64,000 nt of DNA from Leptolyngbya sp. Cla-17. Lineage in GTDB: Bacteria; Cyanobacteriota; Cyanobacteriia; Leptolyngbyales; Leptolyngbyaceae. Positions 29,736 through 38,275 of this stretch are shown here, in pieces. Within the stretch, counting starts at the first letter, position 1, and the number at the start of each line of letters is the position of its first letter. Both the position numbers and the translations under genes were made by a program. The notes beneath the pieces are model-generated. The model was not told the origin of the DNA, made no database searches, and saw nothing but the letters and a program-made list of their open reading frames with translations. Location of the stretch: assembly GCF_016807185.1 (NCBI RefSeq), contig NZ_JAEVYN010000003.1, positions 1 through 64,000 of the forward strand. Direction: 5' to 3'.

Positions 29736-30109
29736 ATGAACAAACTGCTTGCCACAATCACTGCAACCACGATCGCAACACTCCTTGTGCCCACGATCGC
29801 CATAGCTCAGACCCTCCCCAAAACCCTTAAACAAGGTATGCCCTACGCTCAGGCACGAAAGACCTTGCTCAACAGCGGATGGCAAGTGTAGTACATTCCC
29901 CCAATCGAGATCGCTTCGGCGCAATGAACTACCTCATCGACAAACTTGGCTACAACGAAGTCGAAACCTGCTCTGGTACAGGTATGGGCTTTTGTCGCTT
30001 CAGCTTCACCAACGCCAACGGGCAAAAGCTAGCAGTTGTCACCGTCAATAATCAACCCGGTCAAAAGCCTAAACTTCAACGCTGGTGGATCGACACCGAG
30101 AATCGCTAG
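29736..30109 (+). CDS. Small secreted protein with a frameshift
   Basis: It begins with a clear signal peptide (MNKLLATITATTIATLLVPT...AQ, cleavage after about residue 25), then LKQGMPYAQARKTLLNSGWQ. That frame stops near 29889, while the next frame continues as SVVHSPNRDRFGAMNYLIDK...CSGTGMGFCRFSFTNANGQK to 30109. This matches a common small cyanobacterial periplasmic family with two Cys (CSGTGMGFC). One missing base near 29885 explains the break. Both arms share it, so it is either a true mutation or a consensus error. Confidence 0.55.
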
Positions 30110-30127
30110 TCCCTGACGCAAGTGTTA

Positions 30128-30750
30128 TTACTGTTCTGCTCCAGCAAAGTTTTGCACCGCATAAGCTCGTCCCCTCATCGGGTCAACCACAATCCCATAA
30201 CCAAAACGTTTGTAGTCCGGCTTTAACAAGTTTTGGCGATGTCCTGTGCTATACATCCAGCTTTTCTGAAATGCTTCAATCAGCCCATAGCTCAGCTAAT
30301 TCCTGTTCCGCCTGTCTGCTGCATGATGTTTTCTCCCACCCCACCGCGTCCGCCTACTTGGGTGAAGCGATCCGTTGGGGTTCTCCCCTCTGGAGTGACA
30401 TGAGCGTAATAATTGCGGCTCATCATATCTTGGCTGTGCTGCTGAGACGATTGAGAGAGCAGCGGATCTTCCACTAGCGGCAACAAGCCATTGAGTTGAC
30501 GATCTCGGTTCACCAGCGCCAACGCCAACTGCCGAACTTCTGGGAGCGATCGACCGCCGTGAGCGTTGAGCAGCGATACTTTTGGTTTACCAATCTTCCA
30601 ACCCGCCCCACCCGACCCGTTATCAAAGTAAAAAGCATCTTTCGCAGAAAGCAGGCTAACTCCAGCAATCAACAATCCAGGCAAGAGAACTTGTTTTGCT
30701 CTGACTGCAAACGATGTCGAAGACCTTCTTTGCCTGGATTGGTATCTCAT
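30128..30750 (-). CDS. CAP/SCP-domain secreted protein (frameshift from sequencing)
   Basis: The N-terminus is a signal or anchor segment (about residues 18-40, VLLPGLLIAGVSLLSA). The CAP domain follows: LALVNRDRQLNGLLPL, SQQHSQDMMSRNYYAHVTPE, GGVGENIM, then WMYSTGHRQNLLKPDYKRFG and GIVVDPMRGRAYAVQNFAG. This arm lacks one base near 30294 (AGCTCAGCT for AGCTCAAGCT), breaking the frame after ...QQTGGTGIS. The mirror arm has that base but lost a G nearby. Merging them gives one continuous protein of about 206 residues. Extracellular CAP proteins have varied roles; no substrate is evident. Confidence 0.7.
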
Positions 30751-30824
30751 ACTTGAACCTATTGATTGAGTTAAGAGTTCCCTATCTCAACCCTGCAAGC
30801 TCCAGTTTCCTTCAGCCTCATTCT

Positions 30825-31333
30825 TCAGACTTCACCCTTCATCTCTTCATCCGTACCCTCCGTTACCTCATCCATTTCAACTTGCTCCAGCAACTCCAGC
30901 GGCACCCGATCACCTTGAGCTAAGCCTTCCCCCTCGCCCTTCCCCTTGGGCTGAGCGTTAGTCGAAGCCTTCCCCTTACGCTCCACTATCGGCGGCGCAT
31001 CCTTTGCCGTAGCCATCCGATCCGCCATCACTCGCAACATCTGGGCAAAATCCCGCGATGGCATTACTTCTACCCGATCAAGAATGTCCTTACTCGTCAA
31101 CCCACCTGTGCACCCATACAGGTAAGCAACAAAATCCTCCACCACCATCCCCTAATTCGAGCAATCTTCTCCAGATTCTCCAAACTGGAGACATTTTTGC
31201 CATTCTCCCACTGCTGCACCGTCGATTGAGACACCTCCAACGTGTGCCAGCTTTTTCCGGCTTCAGTTTGTCGGTGGGGTCTGAGATGCAGTGGAACGAA
31301 AAACCCCGTTACGTGGACACTTGGCATAGCCAA
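30825..31333 (-). CDS. XRE-like regulator (frameshifted)
   Basis: Two frames join into one protein: SWHTLEVSQSTVQQWENGKN followed by VSSLENLEKIARI, the second half of a Cro/C1-type helix-turn-helix with its recognition helix, then MVVEDFVAYLYGCTGGLTSK and a C-terminal Lys/Glu-rich tail. The break is at a G run (about 31148-31152), where one arm has four and the other three; five restores the frame. The beginning of the domain is not clear, so it may be truncated at its start. Confidence 0.5.
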
Positions 31334-31358
31334 ATTGATTTCGGTCAGCGGCAGGTGT

Positions 31359-31685
31359 TCAGGGTGTGTGTTGGGACATGGCTTGTCGGAGTGATCGCGG
31401 CAGTCCCAATTCTTGCCACAGATCAGGACGCTCTTGCAGTTCAGCCTCCGCCTGAAGTGTTTCCTGGGTCAGACACTCCGCCAATTGAGCAAGTTGTCGC
31501 CAAGTCTGAGCTGGCAAGATCAGGGCAAAAGGAGCCAGGGTGTTGACATCGCCCACTTGCGTATCCCATTTGAAGCCCTGCAACATCATGGCGCGGCGAA
31601 TGTGAGCCGCAATGTCTGCGTCCAGCGGTGCGGAACATTGCCATTGCGGCACGTTGCAGTCTAAATCAAGGGGCAGATGAGCCAT
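31359..31685 (-). CDS. Unknown 108-residue protein, perhaps a truncated N-terminal domain
   Basis: The start MAHLPLDLDCNVPQWQCSAP is conserved-looking and the body is helical (IAAHIRRAMMLQGFKWDTQV; LAQLAECLTQETLQAEAELQ). The protein ends abruptly at SQHTP just before the XRE-like gene, which suggests that only the first domain of a longer protein survives. I do not recognise the family with confidence. A homopolymer error disrupts the mirror copy. Confidence 0.45.
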   Translation of the reverse strand: MAHLPLDLDCNVPQWQCSAPLDADIAAHIRRAMMLQGFKWDTQVGDVNTLAPFALILPAQTWRQLAQLAECLTQETLQAEAELQERPDLWQELGLPRSLRQAMSQHTP

Positions 31686-31694
31686 GTGGCAGTT

Positions 31695-32075
31695 TTAAAA
31701 AACAGGCTGTCCCTCAAAATTACCGGGAGGACTGTAGCGGCAAACCAAAATGTCATTGCCGCCTGTGGTGGTTTTAGCACAACCGACTTGAGTCGTCGCA
31801 CCCCAAATCATCTGAGTGTAGTGTCCAACATCATTCCAATCGCCAGTTTTGCTGACGTTCGGAAAAATACCCTGACGAAACTGCTTTTTCTCCGCTCCCC
31901 AAGAGTTCACCATGTCATTGCTGCTGAAAGCTCCAGCGGTGCCCAGCCAGAGATTCTCGCCTTCATCATGCATTAGTGTGTTGCCACCCATTGCTGCCAG
32001 ATGGTTTGTCCAGGTTTGAGCATCACGAGCCAGAGCCTCAGACCAGGTTAAGAGAGATACACCCACATCTTTCCG
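31695..32075 (-). pseudogene. 5'-truncated CAP/SCP-domain gene
   Basis: It encodes the CAP core: LTWSEALARDAQTWTNHLAA, ENLWLG, GDWNDVGHYTQMIWGATTQV, GCAKT and ILVCRYSPPGNFEGQPVF with a natural stop. The signal peptide and first helix (HNxxR) are missing; upstream the sequence turns directly into the tyrosine-recombinase fragment on the other strand, so a deletion or recombination joined the two genes head to head at about 32075-32085. Confidence 0.7.
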
Positions 32076-32081
32076 ATAACC

Positions 32082-32579
32082 GCAGTGATCAGTCATGGGC
32101 TGCGGGCTTCGGAAGCGTCTGCTCTGAATGTGGAGCATTGGAACGGCAAGATTTTGAAGGTGCATCGCTCGAAGGGGCAGAATGTGTCGGAGGTGCCGCT
32201 GAGTCGAGAGGCACGATCTCATCTGGAGACTTACCTGGAGTGGCGGCGGCAGCAGGGTGGAATGTTTGAACCGTTGCCAGAGAGTCCGATGTTTTTGGCG
32301 CAGGACCCAAAGAGTGCAGGACAGAGGTTAGGGTACAAAGGGTTGCACCGGATGGTGAAGAAATTGGGGGCGATCGCTGGAGTGGAAGATCTCAACCCGC
32401 ATCGGTTCCGGCATACCTTTGGAACGGAAGTGATCCGACGAGGCGTTGATCCCTTGTTTGGTAAGGAATTGATGGGGATCAAGAGAGATCGAGTGTTTCA
32501 GCGGTACACCAAGGGTGTCTTCAAGCAAGCAGCAGCCGAGGCGTACTTGAAGGCAATCGGGGAGGATGAAAACTTGTAG
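32082..32579 (+). pseudogene. C-terminal half of a tyrosine recombinase
   Basis: About 164 residues remain: HGLRASEASALNVEHWNGKI (first catalytic Arg), SKGQNVSEVPLS (Lys region), HRFRHTFGTEVIRRG (His-x-x-Arg) and FQRYTKG (nucleophile Tyr), so the full catalytic set is present. The usual second His/Trp position reads ELMGIKRD. The N-terminal core-binding domain is absent, because the reading frame runs into the CAP gene remnant. It ends 25 bp before the IS256-family element. It is probably inactive as an integrase. Confidence 0.7.
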
Positions 32580-32603
32580 ATTGCATAAGATAGCAGTCCG
32601 GTT

Positions 32604-33925
32604 GGGTATGTCAAATAGATTGTGTCAAGGATAGAAGGTCACAGTGGAAAGCGATCGTCGTAGGCGATGGCAAACCGATTTAAGGCAGGCTTCCAATCTT
32701 TAATCGGCATCGTCCATTTTTTGGAGATGTTCTGAATTGCTAAGTAAACCACTTTAAGTGCAGACTCATCGGTCGGAAACGCTCTGTGATTCTTCAACAC
32801 CTTTCGCAGGGTCATATTGACCGACTCAATGGCATTGGTCGTGTAGATGGCTTTCCGAATTTCATTCGGGAAGGCAAAGAAGGGAGTAATCCTTTGCCAG
32901 TGGTTCATCCAGGACTTACTGATAGTGGGATACTGCTTGTCCCATTGCTCAGCCAACTCCACCAAGTATTGCTCCGCCAAAGCTTCGGTGCTGGCCGTAT
33001 AAACCAGACGCAAATCGGCTGCTACAGCTTTACGGTCTTTGTAGGACACATAGCTCAAGGAATTACGCACCATATGGACGATGCACAACTGCACCGTTGT
33101 TCTGGGAAATACCGCTTCAATGGCATCTGGAAAGCCAGTGAGTCCATCACAGCAAGCAACGAAAATATCCTTGAGTCCTCGATTCTGTAATTCCGTCAGC
33201 ACCTGGAGCCAGAACTTAGATGACTCGTTTTGGGTCATCCACATGCCCAGCAGTTCCTTTGTGCCTGACAGATTCACTGCCAGAGCTAAATGAACCGCTT
33301 TGTTGATCACCCGTCCATCCTGCCTGACTTTGACCACAATGGCATCAAAGTAGACAATTGGGTAAACCCGCTCCAGCCCACGATTCTGCCAGACTTTGCG
33401 CTCCTCTTCCACGGCTTCAGTCACGTTGGAAATCAAACCAGCCGATACTTCTACCCCATACAGGTCTTGCAGTTGAGCTGTAATGTCACGAGTACTCATC
33501 CCCCGCGCATACAGCGACAGAATCTTGTCATCAAACCCGTCAAAGCGAGTCTGCCTTTTCTGGACGATGATGGGTTCGAACTCCCCTGCTCGGTCACGTG
33601 GAATCGCAATCTCGGCTTCGCCAAACTCACCTTTAATCGTCTTCTTGCTATGCCCATTGCGACGATTGTTTGGCTTTAAAGCTTCAGGCTGAGTCCGATG
33701 TGCTTCGATGTGGGTTTGCATTTCTGCCTCCAGGCAGCGTTCCACTAAGGCTTGAGTCAATTGTTTGAGGATGCCACCATCCCCCAGTAAATCTTCTGGT
33801 TTTTCATAGCCTTGAAGCAGTTGGTCAAGTAGTTCGGGTTGAAAGGTCATCATGATTTTGTCTCAAGTTCAGTAGTTCATTAGATCTCAACTTCTGACCT
33901 TTGACACAATCTAATTTACAATCCC
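32604..33925 (-). mobile_element. IS256-family insertion sequence, complete
   Basis: A 1322-bp element. Its ends begin GGGTATGTCAAATAGATTGT and, inverted, GGGATTGTAAATTAGATTGT; both continue with GTCAA. It is flanked by the 8-bp direct repeat GTCCGGTT (32596-32603 and 33926-33933), the expected target duplication. A relic of a close relative lies at 62781-62902. The copy at 2693-4011 belongs to the mirrored arm. Confidence 0.9.
32639..33853 (-). CDS. IS256-family transposase
   Basis: A 404-residue full-length MULE/IS256-type transposase. DDE catalytic residues lie in PIVYFDAIVVKVR (Asp), VACCDGLTGFPDAI (Asp) and YTTNAIESVNMTLRKV (Glu). The N-terminus (about 1-120) is the helical DNA-binding part. 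The ATG-ATG start is preceded by a purine-poor leader. It fills most of the element, ending 35 bp from the terminus. The mirror copy carries frameshifts near 2884-3080. Confidence 0.95.
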   Translation of the reverse strand: MMTFQPELLDQLLQGYEKPEDLLGDGGILKQLTQALVERCLEAEMQTHIEAHRTQPEALKPNNRRNGHSKKTIKGEFGEAEIAIPRDRAGEFEPIIVQKRQTRFDGFDDKILSLYARGMSTRDITAQLQDLYGVEVSAGLISNVTEAVEEERKVWQNRGLERVYPIVYFDAIVVKVRQDGRVINKAVHLALAVNLSGTKELLGMWMTQNESSKFWLQVLTELQNRGLKDIFVACCDGLTGFPDAIEAVFPRTTVQLCIVHMVRNSLSYVSYKDRKAVAADLRLVYTASTEALAEQYLVELAEQWDKQYPTISKSWMNHWQRITPFFAFPNEIRKAIYTTNAIESVNMTLRKVLKNHRAFPTDESALKVVYLAIQNISKKWTMPIKDWKPALNRFAIAYDDRFPL

Positions 33926-33930
33926 GTCCG

Positions 33931-33945
33931 GTTCCAAATTGGAAC
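33931..33945. repeat. Perfect 15-bp palindrome at the IS border
   Basis: GTTCCAAATTGGAAC overlaps the target duplication of the IS element and lies 36 bp before the hydrolase start. It may be an operator or simply a chance dyad. Confidence 0.3.
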
Positions 33946-33980
33946 TTGGCATACCAACTTACTCAATCTAGTTGAGACTA

Positions 33981-34904
33981 ATGTTTGCCCATTTTCTGCC
34001 ATCCTCTGTTGCCGAGATTCAAGATACAGGGGCGATTACCCTTCTGCAAACCATTCAGCGTCGTATCGTCGAGGTGCCATTTCAGCAGGGGCTAACGGCG
34101 CTCTCGACGGCTTATGTTCATTTCGCTCCCCAGTCATCTTCTTGTTTCCCGGATACTCCTCCAATTCTGCTGTTGCATGGGTTCGACAGTTCCCTGTTAG
34201 AATTTCGGCGGTTGCTCCCGTTGTTGGCAGGGAGCGGAGACGTGTGGGCGATCGACCTCTTCGGGTCAGGGTTCACCGAGCACCCTACCTCGATCTCAGT
34301 TAATCCAGGGTCAATCCGGCAACATCTTCTGAGCATTGTAGAAACTTGGATTGGTGAACCGATTATTCTTGTGGGTGCTTCTTTAGGAGGGGCAGTGGCG
34401 ATCGATTTCGCTTTGCACCATCCTAACTGGGTGCGATCCCTTGCTTTGATTGATAGCGTTGGCTTTTCTGGCAGCTTTCCAATCGGACAATTTCTGCCAC
34501 AGGGACTCATTGACCTGGGTGCGGACTGGCTCTATTTCCGTAAGCGGGCTGCCCTGGCGGCGGCTTCAGTTTTACCGATGGTCAATCCGATGCTGATTGA
34601 TGCTTTGCGTTGCTCATTCCTCCATCAGGAGATGCCTGGGTGGAAGGAGGCGATCGCCTCTTTTACCAGAAGTGGCGGGTATTCGGATTTAAGCGATCGA
34701 ATTGCTCAAGTCACCCATCCCACGCTGATTCTGTGGGGCAAAGCGGATGATGTGTTAGGAACCGCTGATGCGACTCGGTGGCAGCGAGCGATCTCAGGCA
34801 GTCAACTCATTTGGATTGAGGCAGCGGGACATGTGCCCCACTTCGATCAACCCCAAGTCGTTGCAAATCACCTGCTATCCTTCATGCAACATATTAATCG
34901 CTGA
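33981..34904 (+). CDS. Alpha/beta-fold hydrolase
   Basis: A 307-residue protein from the ATG at 33981; a TTG nine bases earlier is less likely. The oxyanion region LLLHGFDSSLLEFRRLLPLL, nucleophile elbow VGASLGGAVAI (Ser about residue 134), acid region LILWGKADDVLG and catalytic His in AAGHVPHFDQP give a complete Ser-Asp-His triad. It resembles the cyanobacterial hydrolases often annotated as haloperoxidase or ester hydrolase. The substrate is unknown. The IS256 element ends 55 bp upstream, so it may have changed the promoter. Confidence 0.85.
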   Translation: MFAHFLPSSVAEIQDTGAITLLQTIQRRIVEVPFQQGLTALSTAYVHFAPQSSSCFPDTPPILLLHGFDSSLLEFRRLLPLLAGSGDVWAIDLFGSGFTEHPTSISVNPGSIRQHLLSIVETWIGEPIILVGASLGGAVAIDFALHHPNWVRSLALIDSVGFSGSFPIGQFLPQGLIDLGADWLYFRKRAALAAASVLPMVNPMLIDALRCSFLHQEMPGWKEAIASFTRSGGYSDLSDRIAQVTHPTLILWGKADDVLGTADATRWQRAISGSQLIWIEAAGHVPHFDQPQVVANHLLSFMQHINR

Positions 34905-35052
34905 AACGATACCTACCAATAAACGTTAACTAAATCCAGGCAGTGGATCGAATTCTTACCCAGTAATTGTCGGCTCGTCCCTGGTCATGAGAATGACCTC
35001 CGCGCCCAATGGCTTTAAACTTTGTTCAGCAAAGCACTGAAGGAGAAAAACA

Positions 35053-35286
35053 ATGCCTCATATCAGCATCAAGCTTTATCCCGGCAGGTCGGAACAGCAG
35101 AAGGTTCGGTTTGTCGAGCAAATTGTGAAAGATGCTATGTCAATTCTCGAAAGCAGCGAAGACTCGATTTCGGTCGCGATCGAAGAAATCAACCCAGAGG
35201 ATTGGGTAGAGACAGTCTATAAACCAGAAATCTTGAACAACCCAGAGAAGCTCTACAAAAAGCCAGGCTATAACCCAGTGGAATAG
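35053..35286 (+). CDS. 4-oxalocrotonate tautomerase-family protein
   Basis: A 77-residue protein that starts MPHISIKLYPGRSEQQKVRF. After Met removal, Pro-1 would be the catalytic base of the tautomerase superfamily. It has the beta-alpha-beta pattern of the family (SISVAIEEINPEDW strand and turn) and a C-terminal YKKPGYN as in many single-domain tautomerases. AAGGAG lies 8 bp before the ATG. It follows the hydrolase by about 150 bp on the same strand. The physiological substrate is unknown. Confidence 0.8.
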   Translation: MPHISIKLYPGRSEQQKVRFVEQIVKDAMSILESSEDSISVAIEEINPEDWVETVYKPEILNNPEKLYKKPGYNPVE

Positions 35287-35418
35287 CAATAGACGGCTTC
35301 GACTTCTAATTCAAATTATGCATTGCTATTAGGGGTTGAGCCGCGATACGTGAAATTTTTTATCATATCGGACTCAAACTCATTGCAAACCTGGCTTTCA
35401 GCAGTTGCTCAAGAACAA

Positions 35419-35471
35419 AGCTGTTCATCTTGAATAGTTGCTTGTCACGCAGCTATTCAAGATGAACAGCT
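35419..35471. terminator. Long stem-loop at the 3' end of the SelO gene
   Basis: AGCTGTTCATCTTGAATAG (35419-35437) is the exact reverse complement of 35453-35471, giving a 19-bp stem with a 15-nt loop. It includes the last codons and stop of the SelO gene. Without a T-run it is an unusual terminator; it may instead stabilise the transcript or act on both strands. Confidence 0.5.
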
Positions 35472-37226
35472 ATAGTGCGACACGCCACCCGTGTTAAAAA
35501 ACGCCTTAGGTCTTAGACGATAGTATTTATCTTCTACGTCTTGTGATTGCTCATCATATGGATAGCTAAGGACTTCTTGCAACTCTTTAACTAAAGTATA
35601 GTCACCCTGCATGGCTTGTTGGTAGGCAGGGGCAATCAACCACTCTCGCCATGTGTATTTTGGGTTCGTCTGTTTCATCTTTGTTGATATCTCAGCCAAA
35701 TTGCCGTCGTTAATGACGAGGTCGCGCCAGCTTTTTAGCCAAGATTGCCATTGTTCATCGAGTTGTGGTGAAGTTTTAACGTAGAAGCTTTTTTTCAATG
35801 CTGAGATATCATCTGGTATATGGGATAACTCGCGGAAGAAAATGGTGTAATCTACCTCTGAGTCAGTCATTAACTGCATTAATTTTTCAAATAGCTTTGG
35901 GTGATATTCAGTCAAGCCAAGTTTGTCCGCCCACATTTTTTGGATTTGTTTTTGCATGGCTTCTGAAAAGCCGCGGCCTACTTGGTCGAACTGTTCTAAC
36001 GCTTCAGCATCTTCTGTAAGTAGCAGTCTCACTGCTTTCCAAAACATGTAATAATTTGCTTCTGCTGCAATGGGCTGATTGAAGAATGAAAAGTGCTCGC
36101 CGCCACCAGTCCAAGGTTGAAACCAAGGGTCAAATTTTTCACAAAATCCAAAGGGTCCATAGTCTAGGGTAAAGCCTCCAGCAGCGCAGTTGTCACTGTT
36201 AAAATTACCCTGGCAATAACCAACACGTAGCCAATTAGCCACCAGTGAAGTGAGACGCTGGCGAAATAGCTTAGCCAATTCAACTAATTGACCGGCAAAA
36301 CCAAGGCTTTGATTAATGTCGCTTTTGTACTCTCGCTCAATTAAGTGCGACACTATCATGCTCAACTCTTCTAATGCTTTTGGATGAGCATTGCTGCGAG
36401 TGCGGCGGGCAAATAACTCTAGCTGACCAACGCGCAAAAAGGAGGGTGCAACGCGAGTTGAAATGGCCACAGGATTGTCCACCAAAACATCAGGGTCAAT
36501 AGAGTAGGAGTCTTGAGAATACCAAGGCCGGGTAACGGTCTCAGATTTAGAAACATACAGTGTCAAAGAGCGCGATGTTGGCACACCTAACGCCTGCATA
36601 TAGTCTTGCGCTAGAAACTCACGCACACTTGACCGGAGGACAGCGCGCCCGTCGGCACCCCGGCAATAAGGCGTTGGGCCACCCCCTTTCAATTGCATTT
36701 CCCAGCGCTGTCCATTGATGATTCCTTCAAATACAGATATCGCCCGACCATCGCCATAACCATTACCCGTACCAAATGGACATTGTTGGGTATATTCGGT
36801 GCCATAAATCGACAGGGCATAACCCGTCGCCCAGCCCACCTGACGCATCGGCTCATGGGCAGCAGAGAGATCACCAGAAAATACACGGCGAAATTTTTCA
36901 TTAAGCGCCAGCCCATCGCTCAACCCAAGTTCCTTAAAAAAAGTGCGGCTATGAGCTACATATTCTGGGTCTGCAAGCGGCGTGGGTGACACAGGTACGA
37001 AATGACCAGAAAAAACCTGGCGGGCCCGGTGATCATCACCATCGACCGTGGCATCAGGATCGGCATTTAAGGTATCCATCAGAGAATAATCTGCCAATTG
37101 TACAAACTCATCGAAGGTTGTTACACAAGGCTCAGCAGAGGGTTTAGATGGATATGGCATTGTTGCTAGCGCCGATATTGTTGGGAAGGATTCATGTTTA
37201 ATTGAGGACTTTGCAGAGGCTAGCAT
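35457..37226 (-). CDS. selO: SelO-family pseudokinase (protein AMPylator)
   Basis: 589 residues from the ATG at 37226; upstream codons give an unconserved leader and an alternative ATG lies at 37160. Family blocks: LKGGGPTPYCRGADGRAVLR (with SSVREFL after), YCQGNFNSDNCAAGGFTLDY and GPFGFCEKFDPWFQPWTGGG, which hold the inverted nucleotide-binding and metal residues. The C-terminus is YSCSS, the conserved Cys-Ser-Ser end of bacterial SelO. Known members move AMP from ATP to Ser/Thr/Tyr of redox-linked proteins. The terminal stem-loop covers its stop codon. The inverted repeat ends inside this gene, at 36650. Confidence 0.9.
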   Translation of the reverse strand: MLASAKSSIKHESFPTISALATMPYPSKPSAEPCVTTFDEFVQLADYSLMDTLNADPDATVDGDDHRARQVFSGHFVPVSPTPLADPEYVAHSRTFFKELGLSDGLALNEKFRRVFSGDLSAAHEPMRQVGWATGYALSIYGTEYTQQCPFGTGNGYGDGRAISVFEGIINGQRWEMQLKGGGPTPYCRGADGRAVLRSSVREFLAQDYMQALGVPTSRSLTLYVSKSETVTRPWYSQDSYSIDPDVLVDNPVAISTRVAPSFLRVGQLELFARRTRSNAHPKALEELSMIVSHLIEREYKSDINQSLGFAGQLVELAKLFRQRLTSLVANWLRVGYCQGNFNSDNCAAGGFTLDYGPFGFCEKFDPWFQPWTGGGEHFSFFNQPIAAEANYYMFWKAVRLLLTEDAEALEQFDQVGRGFSEAMQKQIQKMWADKLGLTEYHPKLFEKLMQLMTDSEVDYTIFFRELSHIPDDISALKKSFYVKTSPQLDEQWQSWLKSWRDLVINDGNLAEISTKMKQTNPKYTWREWLIAPAYQQAMQGDYTLVKELQEVLSYPYDEQSQDVEDKYYRLRPKAFFNTGGVSHYSCSS

Positions 37227-37484
37227 ATTAAATGTGAAGCTTTCCAGACTAACCGACTTATTAGTGGGGGTGATTGAAGCAGACCACCTTGAATTCCTTG
37301 GGTACCACCGGAGGAATCTGCTCATCTGAGCTTCAGCGCTACAAATAACCGAATAGCTGCCTGCCCAGCAAACAGTCAATGCTTTCATTTCGGTCGCCGC
37401 AAACCCTATCCAGCAAAGCTTTGATGCCTATATGATAAATTTTTACACGTATCGTCGGATCGATGCCTATTACTGGAAGCACTA

Positions 37485-37883
37485 TTAAGCGATCGCCATA
37501 CTGAGAGCAATAATCTCCCCGTTTGTTGTTAACCCTAACAGCATCTCTTGCTGTGGTTGAATATGCTGCCCTGTAATGGCACATTGCTCTTCTTGTTGAG
37601 AGACTGCCCTAAACGTCGCCCGAATATCCGACATGGATAACAGTGGGGGATGAAAGGGCGATCGCCTATCTTCAACCGAGTACGATTCTCCTTTGGAGAG
37701 GCTACGCCAACGCACCTCATCCGACACCATCTGCTGATCCACAAACTGCCAAAGGACTTCCCGAATCAGGGTTTGATAGCCCTGTTCTCCAGAAATCTCC
37801 CGCAATCGCTCCTTCAGTTCGGGTTCCAATCGAATACTCGTGACCTGCATTTCCGAAGTGCTGCCCCGCTTGCGTGTATCCAT
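37485..37883 (-). CDS. Ribbon-helix-helix transcription regulator
   Basis: A 132-residue protein. Residues 12-48 (QVTSIRLEPELKERLREI, then SGEQGYQTLIREVLWQFV) fit a CopG/MetJ-type ribbon-helix-helix. The C-terminal part (GQHIQPQQEMLLGLTTNGEI) is an unassigned beta region. An 18-bp perfect inverted repeat lies 40 bp upstream. The same half-site recurs at the tRNA-array promoter 1.4 kb away. It is divergent from the small ORF and HNH gene leading to the tRNA array. Confidence 0.75.
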   Translation of the reverse strand: MDTRKRGSTSEMQVTSIRLEPELKERLREISGEQGYQTLIREVLWQFVDQQMVSDEVRWRSLSKGESYSVEDRRSPFHPPLLSMSDIRATFRAVSQQEEQCAITGQHIQPQQEMLLGLTTNGEIIALSMAIA

Positions 37884-37923
37884 AACCGAACATCCTAAAT
37901 TTCAATCAAGGGTGGACAATCCG

Positions 37924-37941
37924 ATACTACAAGTGTAGTAT
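37924..37941. promoter_or_regulatory. Likely operator ATACTACA-N2-TGTAGTAT
   Basis: A perfect dyad with a 2-nt centre, upstream of the ribbon-helix-helix gene. TGTAGTA half-sites also occur at 39293, 39325 and 39336, with related forms at 39348 and 39371, around the tRNA-array promoter. Ribbon-helix-helix proteins commonly bind such short dyads. Confidence 0.6.
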
Positions 37942-37981
37942 GTAGACATCCAGAATTGTCATACAAATATTACAGCCTTCC

Positions 37982-38200
37982 ATGATACGCATCCTTCACG
38001 CCACCTTAGCCAGCGCCATGCTCTGCCGACCTCAACACGGTCTAGGCAGAGCAGCGGTGCTGTTTGCGTTTGAGGGGACGTATTGGTTTAGCGGCGGTAA
38101 ATCCGTCAGCGAAGGCATTGATATCAAAATCGCCGGACGACTCAATCCGGATCAACTCACTAGCAGCGGGAGGTGCAGGGCAATCCTGACACCGACATAG
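37982..38200 (+). CDS. Possible 72-residue protein
   Basis: An open frame between the operator and a terminator. The ATG lacks a clear ribosome-binding site. The product (VLFAFEGTYWFSGGKSVSEG, then IDIKIAGRLNPDQL) has no recognised domain. It is followed after 24 bp by a strong terminator, so it could be a short leader gene of the HNH-tRNA locus. Confidence 0.35.
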   Translation: MIRILHATLASAMLCRPQHGLGRAAVLFAFEGTYWFSGGKSVSEGIDIKIAGRLNPDQLTSSGRCRAILTPT

Positions 38201-38224
38201 GGAAAGCCATATCCACTTCCCCAA

Positions 38225-38262
38225 CCCCCGCTCCTGGTCATCAGAGGCGGGGTTTATTTTTT
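38225..38262 (+). terminator. Rho-independent terminator or attenuator before the HNH gene
   Basis: CCCCGCTC (38226-38233) pairs with GAGGCGGGG (38244-38252), followed by TTTATTTTTT. The HNH ribosome-binding site GAGGAG follows at once, so termination here would separate the small ORF from the HNH gene or attenuate read-through. Confidence 0.7.
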
Positions 38263-38275
38263 GAGGAGAAAACTC

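Larger units (their letters stand above)
1..36650. repeat. Giant inverted repeat with zero spacer (fold-back of a replicon end)
   Basis: Every gene of 18307-36650 recurs in reverse order and opposite strand in 1-18306. Mirror coordinates add to 36613 at 17.8 kb, 36616 at 12.8 kb, 36615 at 4.0 kb, 36618 at 2.7 kb and 36651 at base 1, so the left arm has about 5 net deletions over its inner 15.6 kb and about 33 in its outer 2.7 kb. The axis has no spacer. Unique sequence starts at 36651 on the right, while the left arm simply stops at base 1. Seen directly: symmetry and error gradient. Inferred: the left arm is the complementary strand of a covalently closed end read through the hairpin, or less likely a true head-to-head dimer or a library chimera. 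Confidence 0.97.

Noticed and set aside
32082..32579. Intact phage integrase
   Set aside because: The N-terminal core-binding domain is missing and the frame begins at a rearrangement junction.
1..36650. Plain library chimera or unsplit duplex read
   Set aside because: An exact palindromic core with organised flanking repeats and no adapter remnant at the axis makes this less likely, though raw reads are needed to exclude it.
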